Assembly: GCA_026874595.1 (NCBI GenBank)
Contig: CM049315.1
Location: 71,841,416-71,905,415, forward strand
Reading direction: 5' to 3'
From: Sipunculus nudus
Taxonomy: Eukaryota; Annelida; Sipuncula; Golfingiida; Sipunculidae
Length of the DNA: 64,000 nucleotides
This document shows, in pieces, positions 38,301-53,300 of the stretch. Numbering within the stretch: position 1 is the first letter of the stretch; every line of letters begins with the position of its first letter. Position numbers and translations under genes: made by a program. Under the pieces are notes generated by a model. It had not been told where the DNA came from. It saw nothing but the letters and a program-made list of their open reading frames with translations, and did not search any database.

Positions 38301-41300
38301 TTACGCGTGATGTGCGATTGCTGAATGGGGATTCCTGATAATGACATAACTTAAGAGAGGGTTTCCCTCCCCAGCATGAGTGCGCGTTAGTCTGTTTTGG
38401 GCTTAACACACCACAGAAACTACATTCACAGCTAATTAAGGCCATGTCAATTAGTGCAATGATTTTATGTGTGCCCATCTGACCAATAGGTATATGCTGG
38501 CATGGGCAAGTGGTCCTTACCAACCAGTGGTCAGGATACAGGGATTCATTTGATGGTCACAGGCTGAAGAAAGTGGTCATTGGTCATTGTAGCAGGGTGG
38601 TTGTGTTAGCAGGAGTTTTTATATGATGATTTATATAAGATTTGTCACTGACCGCAAAAGTAGTCATCTTGATGGGGTGGTCGTGATAGCGGGATGGTCG
38701 TCATGGAGATTTCACTTTACTGTATGAGCTACATTGTATAGCCTCATTGGCCAATCAGGACTCTGAGAACTGGAGCACATGATCACCATTTCCTACTCAG
38801 CTGTTGTTGTATTACGCTCACAAACATTCCAAACACTGTACTGGTTAATGAATGTCATTTATAAAGGATAGACAAGGAACAAATATATTTTGTATTCACA
38901 ACAGAAATGAAAAAAAAAATTGCTTGAAAAATGTGATAGATGTACAAAGAAGATGTGAGAGAGACTGTTGTTATTGTTGAAAACTACTAGCAAATGTAAT
39001 CTACCAGAATAAAGTTAACTAAGCCTCCCAATAACCCAACCCCTTCATTTGATATTAATCATATTGATGGTATGTTTGTTATATCTCCTATAATCACCCA
39101 GAAGCATACTATATGTCCCCTAAGGGAGTGGTCTTTTCACAGATTATTTAAGATAAACCTAATTAAGGTGGCATAGAAAGTTAATAAAAAAGTTCAGAAA
39201 GTCTAGATTTTTGATTGTATGTTTCATTTTTAAGCCGCAGTCATAAAATAGGGATCTACAGTATTTCATATATTTTCAGGCTGTAGAGAATGCTTTGCTG
39301 GACTTGACCATGGTTAACACCTGTGCTGTTCTAGCACAGGGAGAAGAAGGACAGGACAAATACCTGGTGGCATACATAGTACCCGAAGGACAGACAAGCA
39401 AGAGGGAGGTCAGAGCCGCCCTCAAGAGGAAGCTGCCCTTCTACATGATACCATCACACTTTATTTTCTTAGCCAGGTAGGATCAGTTACCACTCCAGCT
39501 GAAATCTGGAAGATTTTTAAGAGGTTGTTCAAGCTATGACTTCTTTTCTGTGCATAAATATTATTGTTTTCAGTTTCTTTGATTTTAAGCTTTGAGGCTT
39601 TTGAGCTAAGGGGCCCCCAGTTCAATCCATGCAAGTGCCTCCAAAGCAGTGAGAACAAAATGGAGATTTGTTTCTTTTTAAAAATCTTTTTTTTTGTTAT
39701 TGGAAGTAATCATCTCCATAATATGCAAATGCAGTATTCCATTCCTGTTTTAGACAACATGAGAGTGCAGTAGCACATGCTTCCTCTCATTTTGTATCCT
39801 GGTGTTAATCAGGCCTGGTGACTACTGCACCAGCAGGCCCTGTGCAGGTTTGTGTGGGTGTCCCCATTGCTGGGTAATGCCACCAGGGAACCCCAAAAGG
39901 GACAGTTATTTGTGAGTGAAACATACAGGCTGTGAACCTCTCTTTTATAACAAGTTATGAAGTGAAACAAAAATCAGAAAATGTTGATGTAGATTTTTGT
40001 CTTAATGTTTAACGTAGCATAGAACAAGTATAACACTGCTGTACTTGAAAATTTGACAAATATTCTGATTATTGCTCAAATGTCCTACTCATGAAGCTTA
40101 CAAATTGTGAATGGTAACAATTTTGAGGTTCTAAGGACAACCTGCAATTATCGATCATTTTTCTTTGGCAGAGAGTGTGGTCACCCAAAGCAGAGCCCAC
40201 TGTAGGTACATTTGATATGCTATTAGATTTACAGCCACATTTTGATTTTCCACAGTCTGCCAGTGCTGGCATCCTCTGGTAAACTGGACAAGAAGCAGCT
40301 GCCTCCTGTCAGCCGGGACGACCAGGAAGTCAGTACAGAAGGGCTGCCCTCCACGGAGACGGAGCAGCGGATCGTCCCAGCCTGGGCAGATGTGTTACAG
40401 GTCAAGGCCGTAGATGTCCAAGAAAGCTTCTTTGACATGGGAGGGTTAGTGTTGCAGAAAAAAAATCCTGATTTTGTAATCTGTAAATTTGTTTTTGTAT
40501 TTCTGTATTTGTAATTTCTTTTATATGTAATAAGTGAGATGGTGATAACAATTTTCCTTAATTATTATGACTGTTTTCTACTAGGTAGTTACAAGCAGCA
40601 TATAAAAATTCTTAATGAATTTATAATAAAAACTTTCCCCAGCTGTAAACTTTATCTGTCCTACATATGTTTTATTCATGGTGATCTTTGTTTTGTGCTT
40701 CTCTTATGCAATACTGATATTAATAAATAATATAATAATTATGTATAATTTATGGATTGTTTACTTCTGCTGTCAGCCATATAAAAGTAGAATTAATTAC
40801 CTATTTTAACTTGTTAAGAGATTGCTTCATTTAATGCACCTCTTCTGGACAAATCAATATCTGTATCAGAAAAGGACCTTTTTCAGGTTTCTCTTGCAAG
40901 GCATACACAATCTGTCTCCATTGTGGTCAGTATATTGAACTCTGTCACCATTGATGTACATGCAGAATTTTCCAGCAATTTTATTTTCTTTTATCTATAT
41001 ACCAGGCATTCACTTCTGGCCACAAAACTGCTACTGAAAGTTAAAAACATATTTGATGTGGAGCTGACAGTGAAAGATCTTTTCATGTACCCATCAATCC
41101 AGGCCATGGGCAAGTTGATTGACAGCAAGAAATCAACCAATCAGAGCCCAAGCCCCAGGGCAGCCACACCCACATTAGATCTACTTAAGGAAGTGGACTT
41201 GCATGACCAGGCAATGATTAAGTAAGTCATATTACTGTACTTTACTGAACTGTAATATATTCTTCAATAATATTAAACTCAAATGCTTTACTTGCCATAA

Positions 41301-44300
41301 ACCCCTATATAGAGTACTGTGAATTATATATTGTTTTGAGACCCAACTTTGCATTAACTGAATAATCAAATTGATTATACAGTGAAATCTTGAAATTATA
41401 TACACCAACAGGACCTTGTTAAAGTGTACACATTTTTCAAAGTGGTCATCTTGGTGAGGTCTTGTTTAAAGAGCAAAAATGAATTTGGACCAGGATAAAG
41501 TGGTTGTTACTTTTAGGTGGTCACTAAACCATGTGTGTCATTAGGTGAGGGTTCACTTTAGTAGTCCACTGGTTATCCAAATAGGTCATGTGTGTAACTG
41601 TTAGTTAGACATAGCTTAGTGGTTAAGGCATTGAATTTCAGAGCTCAAGGTCCCTGATTCAAGCCCTGCTGGTGCCTCTGTAGCCTCCCTGCCTATACAG
41701 CACAACGCTCTGAGGGTTCATACTTAGGAGTTTGGGTCAAATAAAAAATTGATGACACTCATGCTTCAGGCAAACAAACACATAACTTCTAAGTAAGTTG
41801 AAATAATTACTTTCAACAGAAGAACAGGACATGACTTGAATACAAAAATAGTGGGAACCCACAAAAGTTTCATAGGGCCCTCACGAAGTCCGGCGGTCCC
41901 ATGGAGGGTGGCCATCTTTAAGAGACACAAGACTGCCGAGAGAATTTAAAACCTTTCTCAGGGCCATAGATGGTAACTGGGCCCGATCCAGTTTGACTGT
42001 TTACATGTGCAACACACCAAGGTGTCCTTGTCTTTAACTAGACTGTTCCAGTTTGCCAGCTCACTAATCTTATAATGCATCCTCTAGGGAATATTTGTCT
42101 GATTATCTACAAGCTGACTTAGTGGATCCTTTTCACCTCCAGCCCCCCCCCCCCATACCATAAAAACTCGGCTTTACGATAAATACACAAAACACTTTAG
42201 GCAGGCACCTCAATGACATAATGGTGAAATCTCGTTGAACCTCAGATATTCGCTCATATACGTTTTAACAACAGGTTATGACTTCTTGATTTTTTTTAAC
42301 CCCATTCATACAAAACCTGAAAAATCTCAGTTCTAATGGTGTATCATGTCTGTCACAGAATAGATATGCAGCTGCGTGCTTTCTGGCGCTCAAAGCAATA
42401 TGGTGACCGGTGGAACCGAGCTCGTGTGATGCTGACGGGAGCTACAGGTTTCCTCGGGACTTTCCTTCTCCGAGATCTGTTGATACAAACAAAGGTCTGT
42501 ATAATTTTACTAAATAATAATACATTATTCTACAGTATTCTAATAGCATGAGTATTTTGTACACTTCTTTAATTGTATAAAATGGTTAGTTTTATTTTCA
42601 AATATACCCTTTTATGTCAAAATAAAAATCAGCAAATTTTACATTTTGTTAAAAGTTCCTTTCTTCTTTGAGAACTTTCATGATATCCATCAACCACCAA
42701 CCTAACATCAGTGCTGCCCTATACCTGTATTCCTGGATCAATACTGCATTAGATGCAAACAGGGACATACATATGATTAGGCTTGATTGTTCATCTTTAA
42801 TAATGTTTATTTCGCTGACTTTTTTACAGACTCAGATCTTCTGTGTAGTGCGTGCCCTGCCTGACAAGGAGAGCAAGGACAGATTGTTAGACTCCATGCA
42901 TCAGTTTGGTATCCTTACAAAAAGTCAGTCCCCCAGCGAGTCAGAGCAGAGACTACGAAAGTTGCTGAGTGAGAGGGTCACCACCATTGCAGGTCAGAGA
43001 AAGAAAATTTATAGGTAATATTACATAAAGGTATCAGGAATAAGAAAAGGAATTGTGTATCTGTAAACTAATAGGATAACTGTAAAGTAAAAGTGCACCT
43101 GTAAAGGTAAAGGAAACCTGAAAAGGAATAGTGTACCTGTAAAGGAAGAGTGCACCAGTAAATGAGTAGTGCACCTGTAAAGGTAAAGTTTACCTGTAAA
43201 GGCATACTGAACCTGTAAAGGCATAGTCCAGCTCTAAAGGAATAGAGCACCTGTAAAGGAATAGTGTAGCTGTAAAGGCATAGTCCAGCTGTAAGGGAAT
43301 AGAGCACCTGTAAAGGAATAGTACATCTATAACAGAAAAGTGGACCTGTGAAGGCATAATGAACTTGTAAAGGGATAGTCCAGCTGTAAAGGAAAAGAGC
43401 ACCTGTAAAGGAATAGTGTAACTATAAAGGAATATTGTACTTGTAAAGGAATAGTGTACCTGTAAAGGAATTCTGTACCTGTAAAGGAATGTTGTACCTG
43501 TATAGGCATAGTGTACCTGTAAAGGAATAGTAAATCTGCAATGGAAAAGTGTACCTGTAAAGGCATAATGAACCTGTAAAGGCATAGTCAAGCTGTAAAG
43601 GAAAAGCGTTCCTGTAAAAGAATAGTGCATCTGTAAAAGAATAGTGTACCTGTAAAGGAATACTGCACATGTGAAAGAATACTGCACCTATAAAGGAATA
43701 CTGCACCTATAAAGGAATAGTAGACCTGTAAAGGAATAGTGCACCTGTAAAGGCATAGTCCAGCTGTTAAGGTATAGAGCACCTGTAAAGGAATAGTGTA
43801 CCTTTAAAGGCATAATGAACCTGTAAAGGCATAGTCCAGCTGTAAAGGAATAGAGCACCTGTAAAGGAATAGTCCAGCTGTAAAGGTAAAGAGCACCTGT
43901 AAAGGAATAGTGTACCTATAAAGGCATAATGAACCTGTAAAGGAATAGTCCAGCTGTAAAGGTATAGAGTACCTGTAAAGGAATAGAGCACCTGTTAAGG
44001 AATAGTGTACCTGTAAAGGAAAAATACACCTGTAAAGGAATAGTGCACCTGTAAAGGAATAATGTACCTGTAAAGTAAAAGTGTACCTGTAACAAAATAG
44101 TGTACCTGTGATAATATAGTGTATCTGTAAAGGAACAGTGCACCTTTAAAGGAATAATGTACCTGTAAAAGAAAAGTGTACCTGTAACAATATAATGTAC
44201 CTGTGACAATATAGTGTACCTGTAAAGGAAAAGTGCAGCTGTAAAGGAAAAGTGCATCTATTAAGGTAAAGTGCACTTGTTAAGGAAGAAATACTGCTTC

Positions 44301-47300
44301 TGTAAAGGAAAAGGCCTACCTATAAAAAGAAGGAATACTACACCTCTAAAGGAATAGTGCACTTGTAAAAGCTTGTGTACCTGTTAAGAAATACTGTACC
44401 TATAAAGGAATAGTGTACCTGTAAAGGAATAGTGCACCTGAAAAGAAATACTGCACCTATAAGGAATACTGCACCTGAAAGTAATAGTGTACAGTAAAGG
44501 AAAAGTGTACTTGTAAAGGAATGGTGCACCTGTGAAGGAATAGTGTACTTGTAAAGGAATAGTTTACCTGTAATGGAATAGTGTCCTTGTAAAGGAATAG
44601 TGTTCTTGTAATGGAATAGTGCCCCTGTGAAGGAATAGTGTACCTGTAATAGAATAGTATACCTATAATGGAATAGTGTCCCTGTAAAGAAATAGTGTAC
44701 TTTTAATTGAATACTGTACTTGTAAAGGAATAGTGCACCTGTAAAGGAATAGTGCACCTGTAAAGGAATAGTACACCAGTAAAGAAATAGTGCATCTGTA
44801 AAGGAATAGTGTACCTGTAATGGAATACTATACTTGTAAAGGTATAGTGTACCTGTATAGGAATAATGCACCTGTAAAGGAATAGTTTACCTGTAATGGA
44901 ATAATATATGTGTAAAGGAATAGTGTTCTTGTAATGGAATAGTGCCCCTGTAAAGGAATAGTGTACTTGTAAAGGAATAGTGCACCTATAAAGGAATACT
45001 GTTCTTGTACATGTAAAAGAATAGTGTACCTGTAAAGGGAAAGTGTTCCTGTAATGAAATAGTGTACCTGTAAGGGAATAGTGTACCTGTAAAAGAATAG
45101 TGTACCTGTGAAGGAATAATGTACCTGTAAAGGAAAAGTGTACCTATAAAGGAATGGTGTACCTGTAAAGGAAAAGTCCTTAATAGCATGATGCAATATG
45201 TTCCACCAATCATTTTCTTTCTTTAGGTCTTTTAATATGCTTTTAAACTTTGACATCTCCATTGTAGGTGATGTGGCCTTGAACAACCTTGGTTTGACTG
45301 AGGATGAATACATGTACCTGTCTACAGAGATAGACATGGTGATCCATGCAGCAGCCCAGGTCAACCTTATCTACCCATATCAGGTAGGATTAAAAACTAA
45401 ATATGTTACATATGTGATAAAATGGATTGACAGAAGGTCAAATTTGCTGATATATAGGATTTTGTGAACCCCATAACTTTTTAAGTACCCTTAAATATCA
45501 AACTAAATGACAAAATCTCAAAACATCTATTTTGTTTTGCTCTTATCAAGTTTCTTTCTAACATAAAATTGAATTTTTAAATTTTGATTCTGGATATTTC
45601 AATCACAGTTCAGAAGTGGATCCAGGGGTCCAGGGGGTCTGGACCCCCCTTTTTCACCCGAAGCAACCATTTTTAAAGGGTTTAAGATGAAATTTTGCAG
45701 CCTGGACCCCCCCTTTTCCGGACCTGATGACCTTTTTTTTAAGGATGTTCATGATTCCTCTAGATTTGCCCCCCCCTTTTCTAAATCCTGGATCTGCCCC
45801 TGCAGTTCATATTGAAATATCCAGAGTTGTGGGGGAAAAGATGTTTGATATCACAAAAAAGTCTTTAAGAAGTGTAGGAGCCCTGTAATTACAGTGCAAC
45901 CACCTTTGGAACTGACCAAAGTGGTCCTAATTTGGGGATGGTTGCAAAAAATTCTAAAGTTACCTGGATTATATATCCGGGTCCAAGAAAAGTGGTTGTA
46001 ATTTGTAGGCCAGGTGGTCGCAATTGTGGGGTGGTCCTAAGGTGGGGTTCAACTGTAAATTATATATTTATTTATATTAAGTGATGAGAAAGTCCTGTGT
46101 AGAATGTGTATTCAGGGCATCAATGTTAAGATATATGGATTATTGCATGCTTTATATATCTATGGCACTAATGTGAAATATGTGAATGTGATATATATAG
46201 ATTTTAGATATGATTCTCTTTCAGAATATCAAAAATATTTGATGATTACAACTGTTGCCTCATATGTTTTATTGTGTATATTTCCTTTTTCAGGCTCTTC
46301 ATGGAACCAATGTCCTTGGAACACAGAATATTATTCTATTTTCCCAAACAAACAAGATCAAACCACTTCACCATATCAGGTTTGTGTTTAAAACTGATAG
46401 AAATTCCTTTGGAATATTCTCTCAAGATAAATGCTCTCAGTCACCTTTGCTGTGGCCACCATTGCATAAATATGGAAGCTGAAACTGAGAAAATAAGTTT
46501 AAACAAACAAGTTCATGGAATGTTTTGTTCTTTGCTTCTGCCTCTTGTTATTTAGCTTCCTGTGATCTTCATGCTTGCTTCTCAATATGTTATAGTTTTT
46601 ATTTATTTTCCCCCGAAGATGTCACCCGTGTCAATTGTCCCCTTAAGATGTCTCAACATGTAATAGTTTTTGTTGTGAATTGGGAACAAAAGGGAAGGTT
46701 TCTATTTGTTTTGGAGCTGGTGATAATAATTTTCGGACAGAAACTTCAAAACCAATCCCAACCAAGTTATGCATGAGAGCAATCACTGACCTGAATTTGA
46801 ATGAAATCGGATAATATTTAGGAAAGTCTTCTCGGAAATGAAAACCTGACAGGCGGACAGAGAGAGGGACAGACGGATGGACAGACAGATGGACAGACCG
46901 ACAAACCTAAATCAATGTCCCCCATTTTGCAGGAGCAAGGCACAAAAAGTGAAGATAACCTAATCAGGCTGTGACTTTTAAGTAGTTGGGCTGATGCTGT
47001 GAGAAATTATAATTTCAATCATTGAATTGTAGGATCAAGTCGACTTTTTAAGGACTTTGACTCGTACTGTGACTGGAGGGTCCTAGACTTGGACTTGTAC
47101 TCAGACTCGGAGGTAAAGATTTAAGAAATCAGGATGAGCCCATGTCCAATCCATCAGAAAAAAACTCTGTCTCAGAAGGCCTAACATTCATGTTAGAAAT
47201 TCCACCATAAAGACCTACAGGTGGCAGATAATGACAGAGTATTACAAAATCAAGTTTAGACTATGTACCAAACTCAATCTCTATGTTGGAAGTTAAATGC

Positions 47301-50300
47301 AATTCACTATTAAATTAAAAACCTTGCCTTAACTTACTTAAAATACATGTGATGATCTCAAATATGAATTATAAGGTGATTTAAATAAAAACATTTTGGA
47401 CTCGGACTTGAACATGAGTTCCAGAAGACTCAGACTCAAGAGAAGTCAGACTTGGACTGAAAGCTCAAGGCCTTAGACTTGGATAGTTGTTAGTGTGGAC
47501 TCAACCACATCACAAAGTATTGGTAAAAATTTGATGACCAGTTATGGATAAAGTATTTTTAAAAGCAGTTTGTATAATTTGGTTTATGTCTTTGAATAAT
47601 GTAAAAATTAAACTCTGTGCTGGAATTAGTGGTTAAACAATTGAAGTTTAGGTCACCAGTTGGGAACAAATAAGTGCCTGCAAAATGGAAAAAAACAAGG
47701 TGCCTACTATTTCAAGGTTTAAATATATGGTTTAAACAGCAAAAAAAAAAATTTAAGGGGGCTGCCATGCCAAGATGGTAGCTAGGTAAGTTTTTATTGT
47801 AGCAATATTGAAGTAATTAATAGGGGTTGTTGATCAATAAAACAACTTCCTTCAAATATGTTGATAATAGATTTTCATGTTTTTTATTGTTTAATGTGTA
47901 ATACAGATTTGTAAATTTCTAAAAAAAACTCCAGTCCGATGCCTGAATTTACCACTTTTGTATGTATTTTGAAATAGTTTTTCTCATTAGTAGACATTGA
48001 TGATTATGATGATTCTTCTAAGAGACATCAATTACTGGATCATTTAAGAGAATTTGATGCTCATATATGTAAATACATATATTGATGTACATAAGAACAG
48101 ATTGGTCATTAAGAGTAATGTGTTGAAAATATAATTATATATTTTACATGAATTATCAGGACTGGATTATTAAAAAAAGGTGTTTGGCTGGTTTGTTTGT
48201 TAGCAGCTTTACAACTTATTAAATTCAGTTTTATAAAAGAATATAGAGAGTACGAGTAACACCCAAGGAATAATCCATCGAATTTTTGTTCAAATGCTTC
48301 TTTACCATTGTGAGATAGATATAGGATAGTATATTTATATGTGGTATACATCTGGTCCCTGACAACTTTCTACTTTATCCAATGTAAGGATGTGGTAAAA
48401 ACAAGTTAAGTGTCTTTATCTGCAGCACGGATGGTGTGTTCCCTGAGGGATGTAAGAACTGTGGTGAGGATGCAGACATGATGTCATATGTCAGTCAACT
48501 ACAAGATGGATACTCTCAGTCAAAGTGGGTGGCCGAGCAGCTAGTTCAGAGAGCTAAAGACAGAGGTCTCCCCTGTACAATATACAGACCTGGTAGGGGG
48601 CACTTCAGAATAGAATTGACCTAACTTTGAACTATGCATGACCTTAATATCATATTCATTAAATGAATAATCATGAGCAGGGCAGTTGTGAGCAATCAAT
48701 CAGGTTACTGTTGGCAGTGTAAATAATCAGTCACCTGCCAAATGCAAAATTTGTATAATAACCTCCTTTGTTACTTCTTGTGAGGTCCTTATTGTCTTGT
48801 AAACATCTCTCACAACAATAGACATGAAAATCCTTTTGTCTAATAGTTTACTGTATCTCATAAAAAGTGAAATCTTGAAGAAAATTTAAAAATAAAAATA
48901 CCACATGTACTTGGAGATATAAAACTAACATGACTTCTTATGTCATTGTCCAGGGAACCTCTCAGGAGACAGTGACAAGGCCTGCTGGAACCCCCAGGAC
49001 TTCACGCTCCAGGTGCTCCGGGCCTGTGTCCTGACTAAATCTGCTCCGGATGTTGACTGGAAGATGGAGATGACTCCAGTTGACTTTGTCAGCTCTACGG
49101 TAGTCAGGCTGACTCAGAAGTCAGCGCTGTCCCTGGGCAAGGTCTTCCATCTGATTAATACTAACCCATTAGAGTTCAAGTAAGACAGTATTTATTGCTA
49201 ACATTTTATTCACTGTAGCTCTTATATCAAGGTTTATGGATTTTCTGTAAAATAAGAATGGCATATTTTTTTTAAGTTGTCATTTCACAGATAAATATTT
49301 TAGGGACACAAGATTTTAAAACTGAAAGATGAAAGTGCTGTGGTTTAGAATAGCTTCTGCATGCATTATTTGACATTATATATCCATTTTATATCATTAG
49401 GTATCATTCAATAAACAAAATATATGTTAGTGTACAGTGTATATTAACCTATCAATAATAATACAAATTAGAATACACTAAAATATACTATTGAACCAAT
49501 ATCTCAACAAAATTTATATTAAACATTAGATCTTTCATCTCTCACCAGGTGGCTTTGTGACTGGGCAGGTGCTCATGGCTACCCCATGAAAAAGATACCA
49601 TACAAAGACTGGGCAGAAAGGTATTTCAGATGTTTAGTTCTCAATTAATGATGAATCTTCATTAGATTTGAATGATACCTTTATAATATGTGCTGAGTAA
49701 CAGAAGTCAGCATTTTATTTCCTTTTTTTGTACATTATATATTATTAGGTTTTTTATTACCATGCCTATGTTATGTGTATAAACAGGGTTACAGAAATAT
49801 TACTAACTTAAATGTACTTAATCATAAAACTTTAACCAACAAATTATGTAAAATATGCCTTAACTAGAAATCTGCATTCTGAGGAATGCAAGTCCCTAGT
49901 GTGGGATACTCCTGAACCCATGGTTGCATTCTCTTTGCATTGGCCCATATTCCCAGGTTCATTCATGCATTAGTTACTGTACATTTGTAAATATTCCTTT
50001 ATGACATTCCTGAATCTGTCTCATGTGCCAGATCCACACCATAATCTAACTGATTCTTAGTTTGCCCATTTTAAGAATGTGCTGAAAATTTCATTAAATT
50101 TTGTTCATAATTGCCTGAGTTCTGTTGTAATAAACACAAACACACACACAAACACACAAATGGGAATGAACACATCCTCTCCTGGAAGTGGTAAATAATT
50201 AAATTACAATAGTGAATAATATGTATATATACTTTCAGGTGCCGCAAGCTTGCCAGCGATTCAGGGACAAATGGCTTATTGCAAGGAATTATTGACGACA

Positions 50301-53300
50301 TGATCAGGTACACATACAGTTGATTTTTTTTCCATATATGACATGCCTAACTGCTTATTGCATAAAGGTAAGAGATCCCAGCGGTATGATCCAGTTAAAC
50401 TATGCAAGCATAAAATTAAAATTAACAAGTTAATGCTGAACTCTGAGAGGCAGATTATCTTTCTGATCTCAGTTTTATCATAATTAGAGCATGTTATAAT
50501 TGATTTATAAATCTTCTTTCAGTGATTTAAGACTTGGGTCCTGGATTCTGGACCTTAGTCTGCTATCTCTGTGTCTCAGACTTGAACTAGATGTTCCTGG
50601 ACCAGATTTGCTTTTGAGAAATCAAGTCCAGTCTGTTTTAAGTCCAGTAGCATTTGTCTCTGTTGTCTACTTTGTCACGTTAAGATTGGTTAAGTAAAAA
50701 AAACCTGCATTAACTAACATATAATACTCATGATTATCTCTTTTTTTACATTTTTAAAATATATTTTTATTGGACTCAGACTTTGACTTTTGTTTCTAAA
50801 AGACCAGGACTCAAAGATGGTAGACTAAAATGGACTCAAAACTTAAATGATCAGACTAGCACTTCATCTCGGAGAGTGTGGACTTGTCTACTGCACTCTG
50901 TCCACTGTCACGTATCCTGTGTTTACCATTTTATACATTACAGGGATGAGTCTTTCTTCACCTCACTGAGTACCTACACAAATGATGGTTTCCAGTCAGT
51001 GTTAAAAACTCTGGACATTTCATACCCAGAACTCAGCTACGATCTCATCAGCCGCTACTTCCAGGGTCTGACGGCTCAGGGAATCCTCCCTAAACCTCAG
51101 CGTACCTTCATGTCAGGTGAGACCAACAACTCCAAAACTATATGTTAGAAAAATAAGAAAAGGGTAGAGACATGCACTGTCAATACGTGTTTTCCCAGAT
51201 CACAAGCTGGCCCAATCACCTGTAAAGCTGCATCAAAGCTTGCTGACAGATGTATGAGGTGTTTATCTATGCCCTTTGCAAAATCTGGTTGACCTGATAT
51301 GCCGACAGATGTCTTTGCCGAGTGAGCTATTGGATCAGCATTTTCTGATATTATCTTTTAGTTAAAGGGGCCCAATCATCTACAAAGCAGGTTGAGTTAA
51401 CATGAAAAATAGCTTATTCCCTTTTAAATAAATCTGTAGCTGCCAAAATATTGCCTTGAAACCATTTGCTTACTCCTGTAAACGAGTGTTAAAAACAGTG
51501 AACCGGGTGCGATCGCAGGTGTTAACATAAAAACAGTGCATTGGGCCATGTGCTGTGTGGAGCCACAATACATGCCAATTAGGAGATGCCCTGACTTACT
51601 TGGCTAAAAAAATGTAATACATGTTCCTGCTGGCTGAAAGACCACGTGTTGCCCCTTAATCGGACCTCCGGTCACGCGGTCTTGATATGGTAAACAGACT
51701 GTGTTTAACAACAAGCAGGGCTATAACAGGGTATTAAACAGTCGAATGCAAGGAAATGAGGCTGTGTGCTGGAATGTTTAACTGGGGAAACTTTTGTATA
51801 AAGCAAAACTGAACTGATAGTGTGAAAGAATAGGAATAATATTGCTCCTGATTATGTCTCTTTAATAGATGTCAGATTTCTCAGATATTGGAACAGATCC
51901 CATTAACTTTGCTGGCCAGACAAGGTTTACAAGTCTCAGCTGGAAACTGGGTTGACATGTTGGAGGGGGGTTAATATTAGATATTAAATAAATGATTTAA
52001 GTGATAAGAGCATGTTTATATTACTTACTTTCCAAAGTCCACTGAGTGATTATCAGGAAAATAAGGTTTTATAAAGAACAAGACAAGTATATTTGAATAA
52101 CCACACTTGTACTTTAGCCAGAGCAAGTGGCATTTAAGTTTCATTATCCCGAGAGTGCATCTTTAAATTTCAGTGGCAGATTGATTCCATAATATTGTTT
52201 TTATTGGTTTCATACATTCTCCATGTAGATCATATATCATGCTTTTTTTCAAAATTGCCCCCATTCAATGGGTAAGACATAAAAATTTACCCAATAGTTT
52301 TCTCCCAAGTAACCTGTAATATGGTGACATCTGCAGGGAGATTTTTACACTAGAACTCACATAGTTTGTTGTTTATACAGCAGATGGCAGCACAATTATT
52401 ATGCAACTGGTATTATATTTTACCATTTCTATTGCACAACATTGAGTGTGGCTTGAGTACTTTAAGATTATAAAACATATATATTGTTACAGTTACAATA
52501 TATTTTTTAAAGTAAGTCAATCAAGACTGATCTGATCATGGAAAGTAAATTAACAGACAACAAAGCAACTCAGCATGGTGGGTATGTATTTATGACATTG
52601 CCAATCACTGGTGAAAATGTAAATACACCAGGTATTATAATCATTTTTTATTAATGTTTGATTTAAAAATTATTGATGTTTAAGTCCGAATATCACATTA
52701 TCATCTGATGCAGGACAAGGATTGGCTTTCTGATCATGCAGAAATCTTGAATTTTTCATTTCAACTTTGATTGTCATTTGGTTTGAACCAAAATCCATGA
52801 TGGGGGGGGGGGGGGGGGGGGTTATTCAGGGTTCGGGAAAGGAGAGGGGACTGCAACCCAGGGAAACCAAATTGGGAAATCCTTATAATCTAGGTCCGGA
52901 AAAAGGGAGTCTAGACCAGAAACATTGGTTTTAAACCCTTTTATTTGTTGCCATGGGGGGGGGGGGCTGCTAAGGGGGGGGGGGGGGTCCCTGTTTGTCC
53001 CCTCTGCATCCACTACTGAAATTTTGGTGTAACCTGTTTACATTTATTTTCGATTTCCAACAAATTTTGACACTTTACATTAACAAAAATTTAGCAGTAT
53101 CTTTTTTTCAACTTTGTTGTATAGATATTTACCAAATTTTCAACAGCTTTTACTGAGACTGTTTACTTAAGGTTATTTGGAATCTTTGAAACATTAAAAT
53201 AAATATGCAATAATGTTTGCCCTTAAAGAGTCTAGCCATAAAAGGAGTTTTAGGTGCCAAATTTTAGTGTGCTATAGTGAGGCTGTAAATTGTAAAGGGT

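Noticed and set aside
26095..40444. Amino-acid-activating peptide synthetase, Lys2 or Ebony orthologue
   Set aside because: The Asp of amino-acid pockets is absent, there is no condensation domain, and the carrier is followed by R and SDR. Lys2 lacks the SDR and Ebony lacks R.
43190..45364. Long minus-strand Tyr/Phe-rich open frames
   Set aside because: Products of the 19-bp minisatellite, which has no stop in any minus-strand phase. No start context, splice signals or family motifs.
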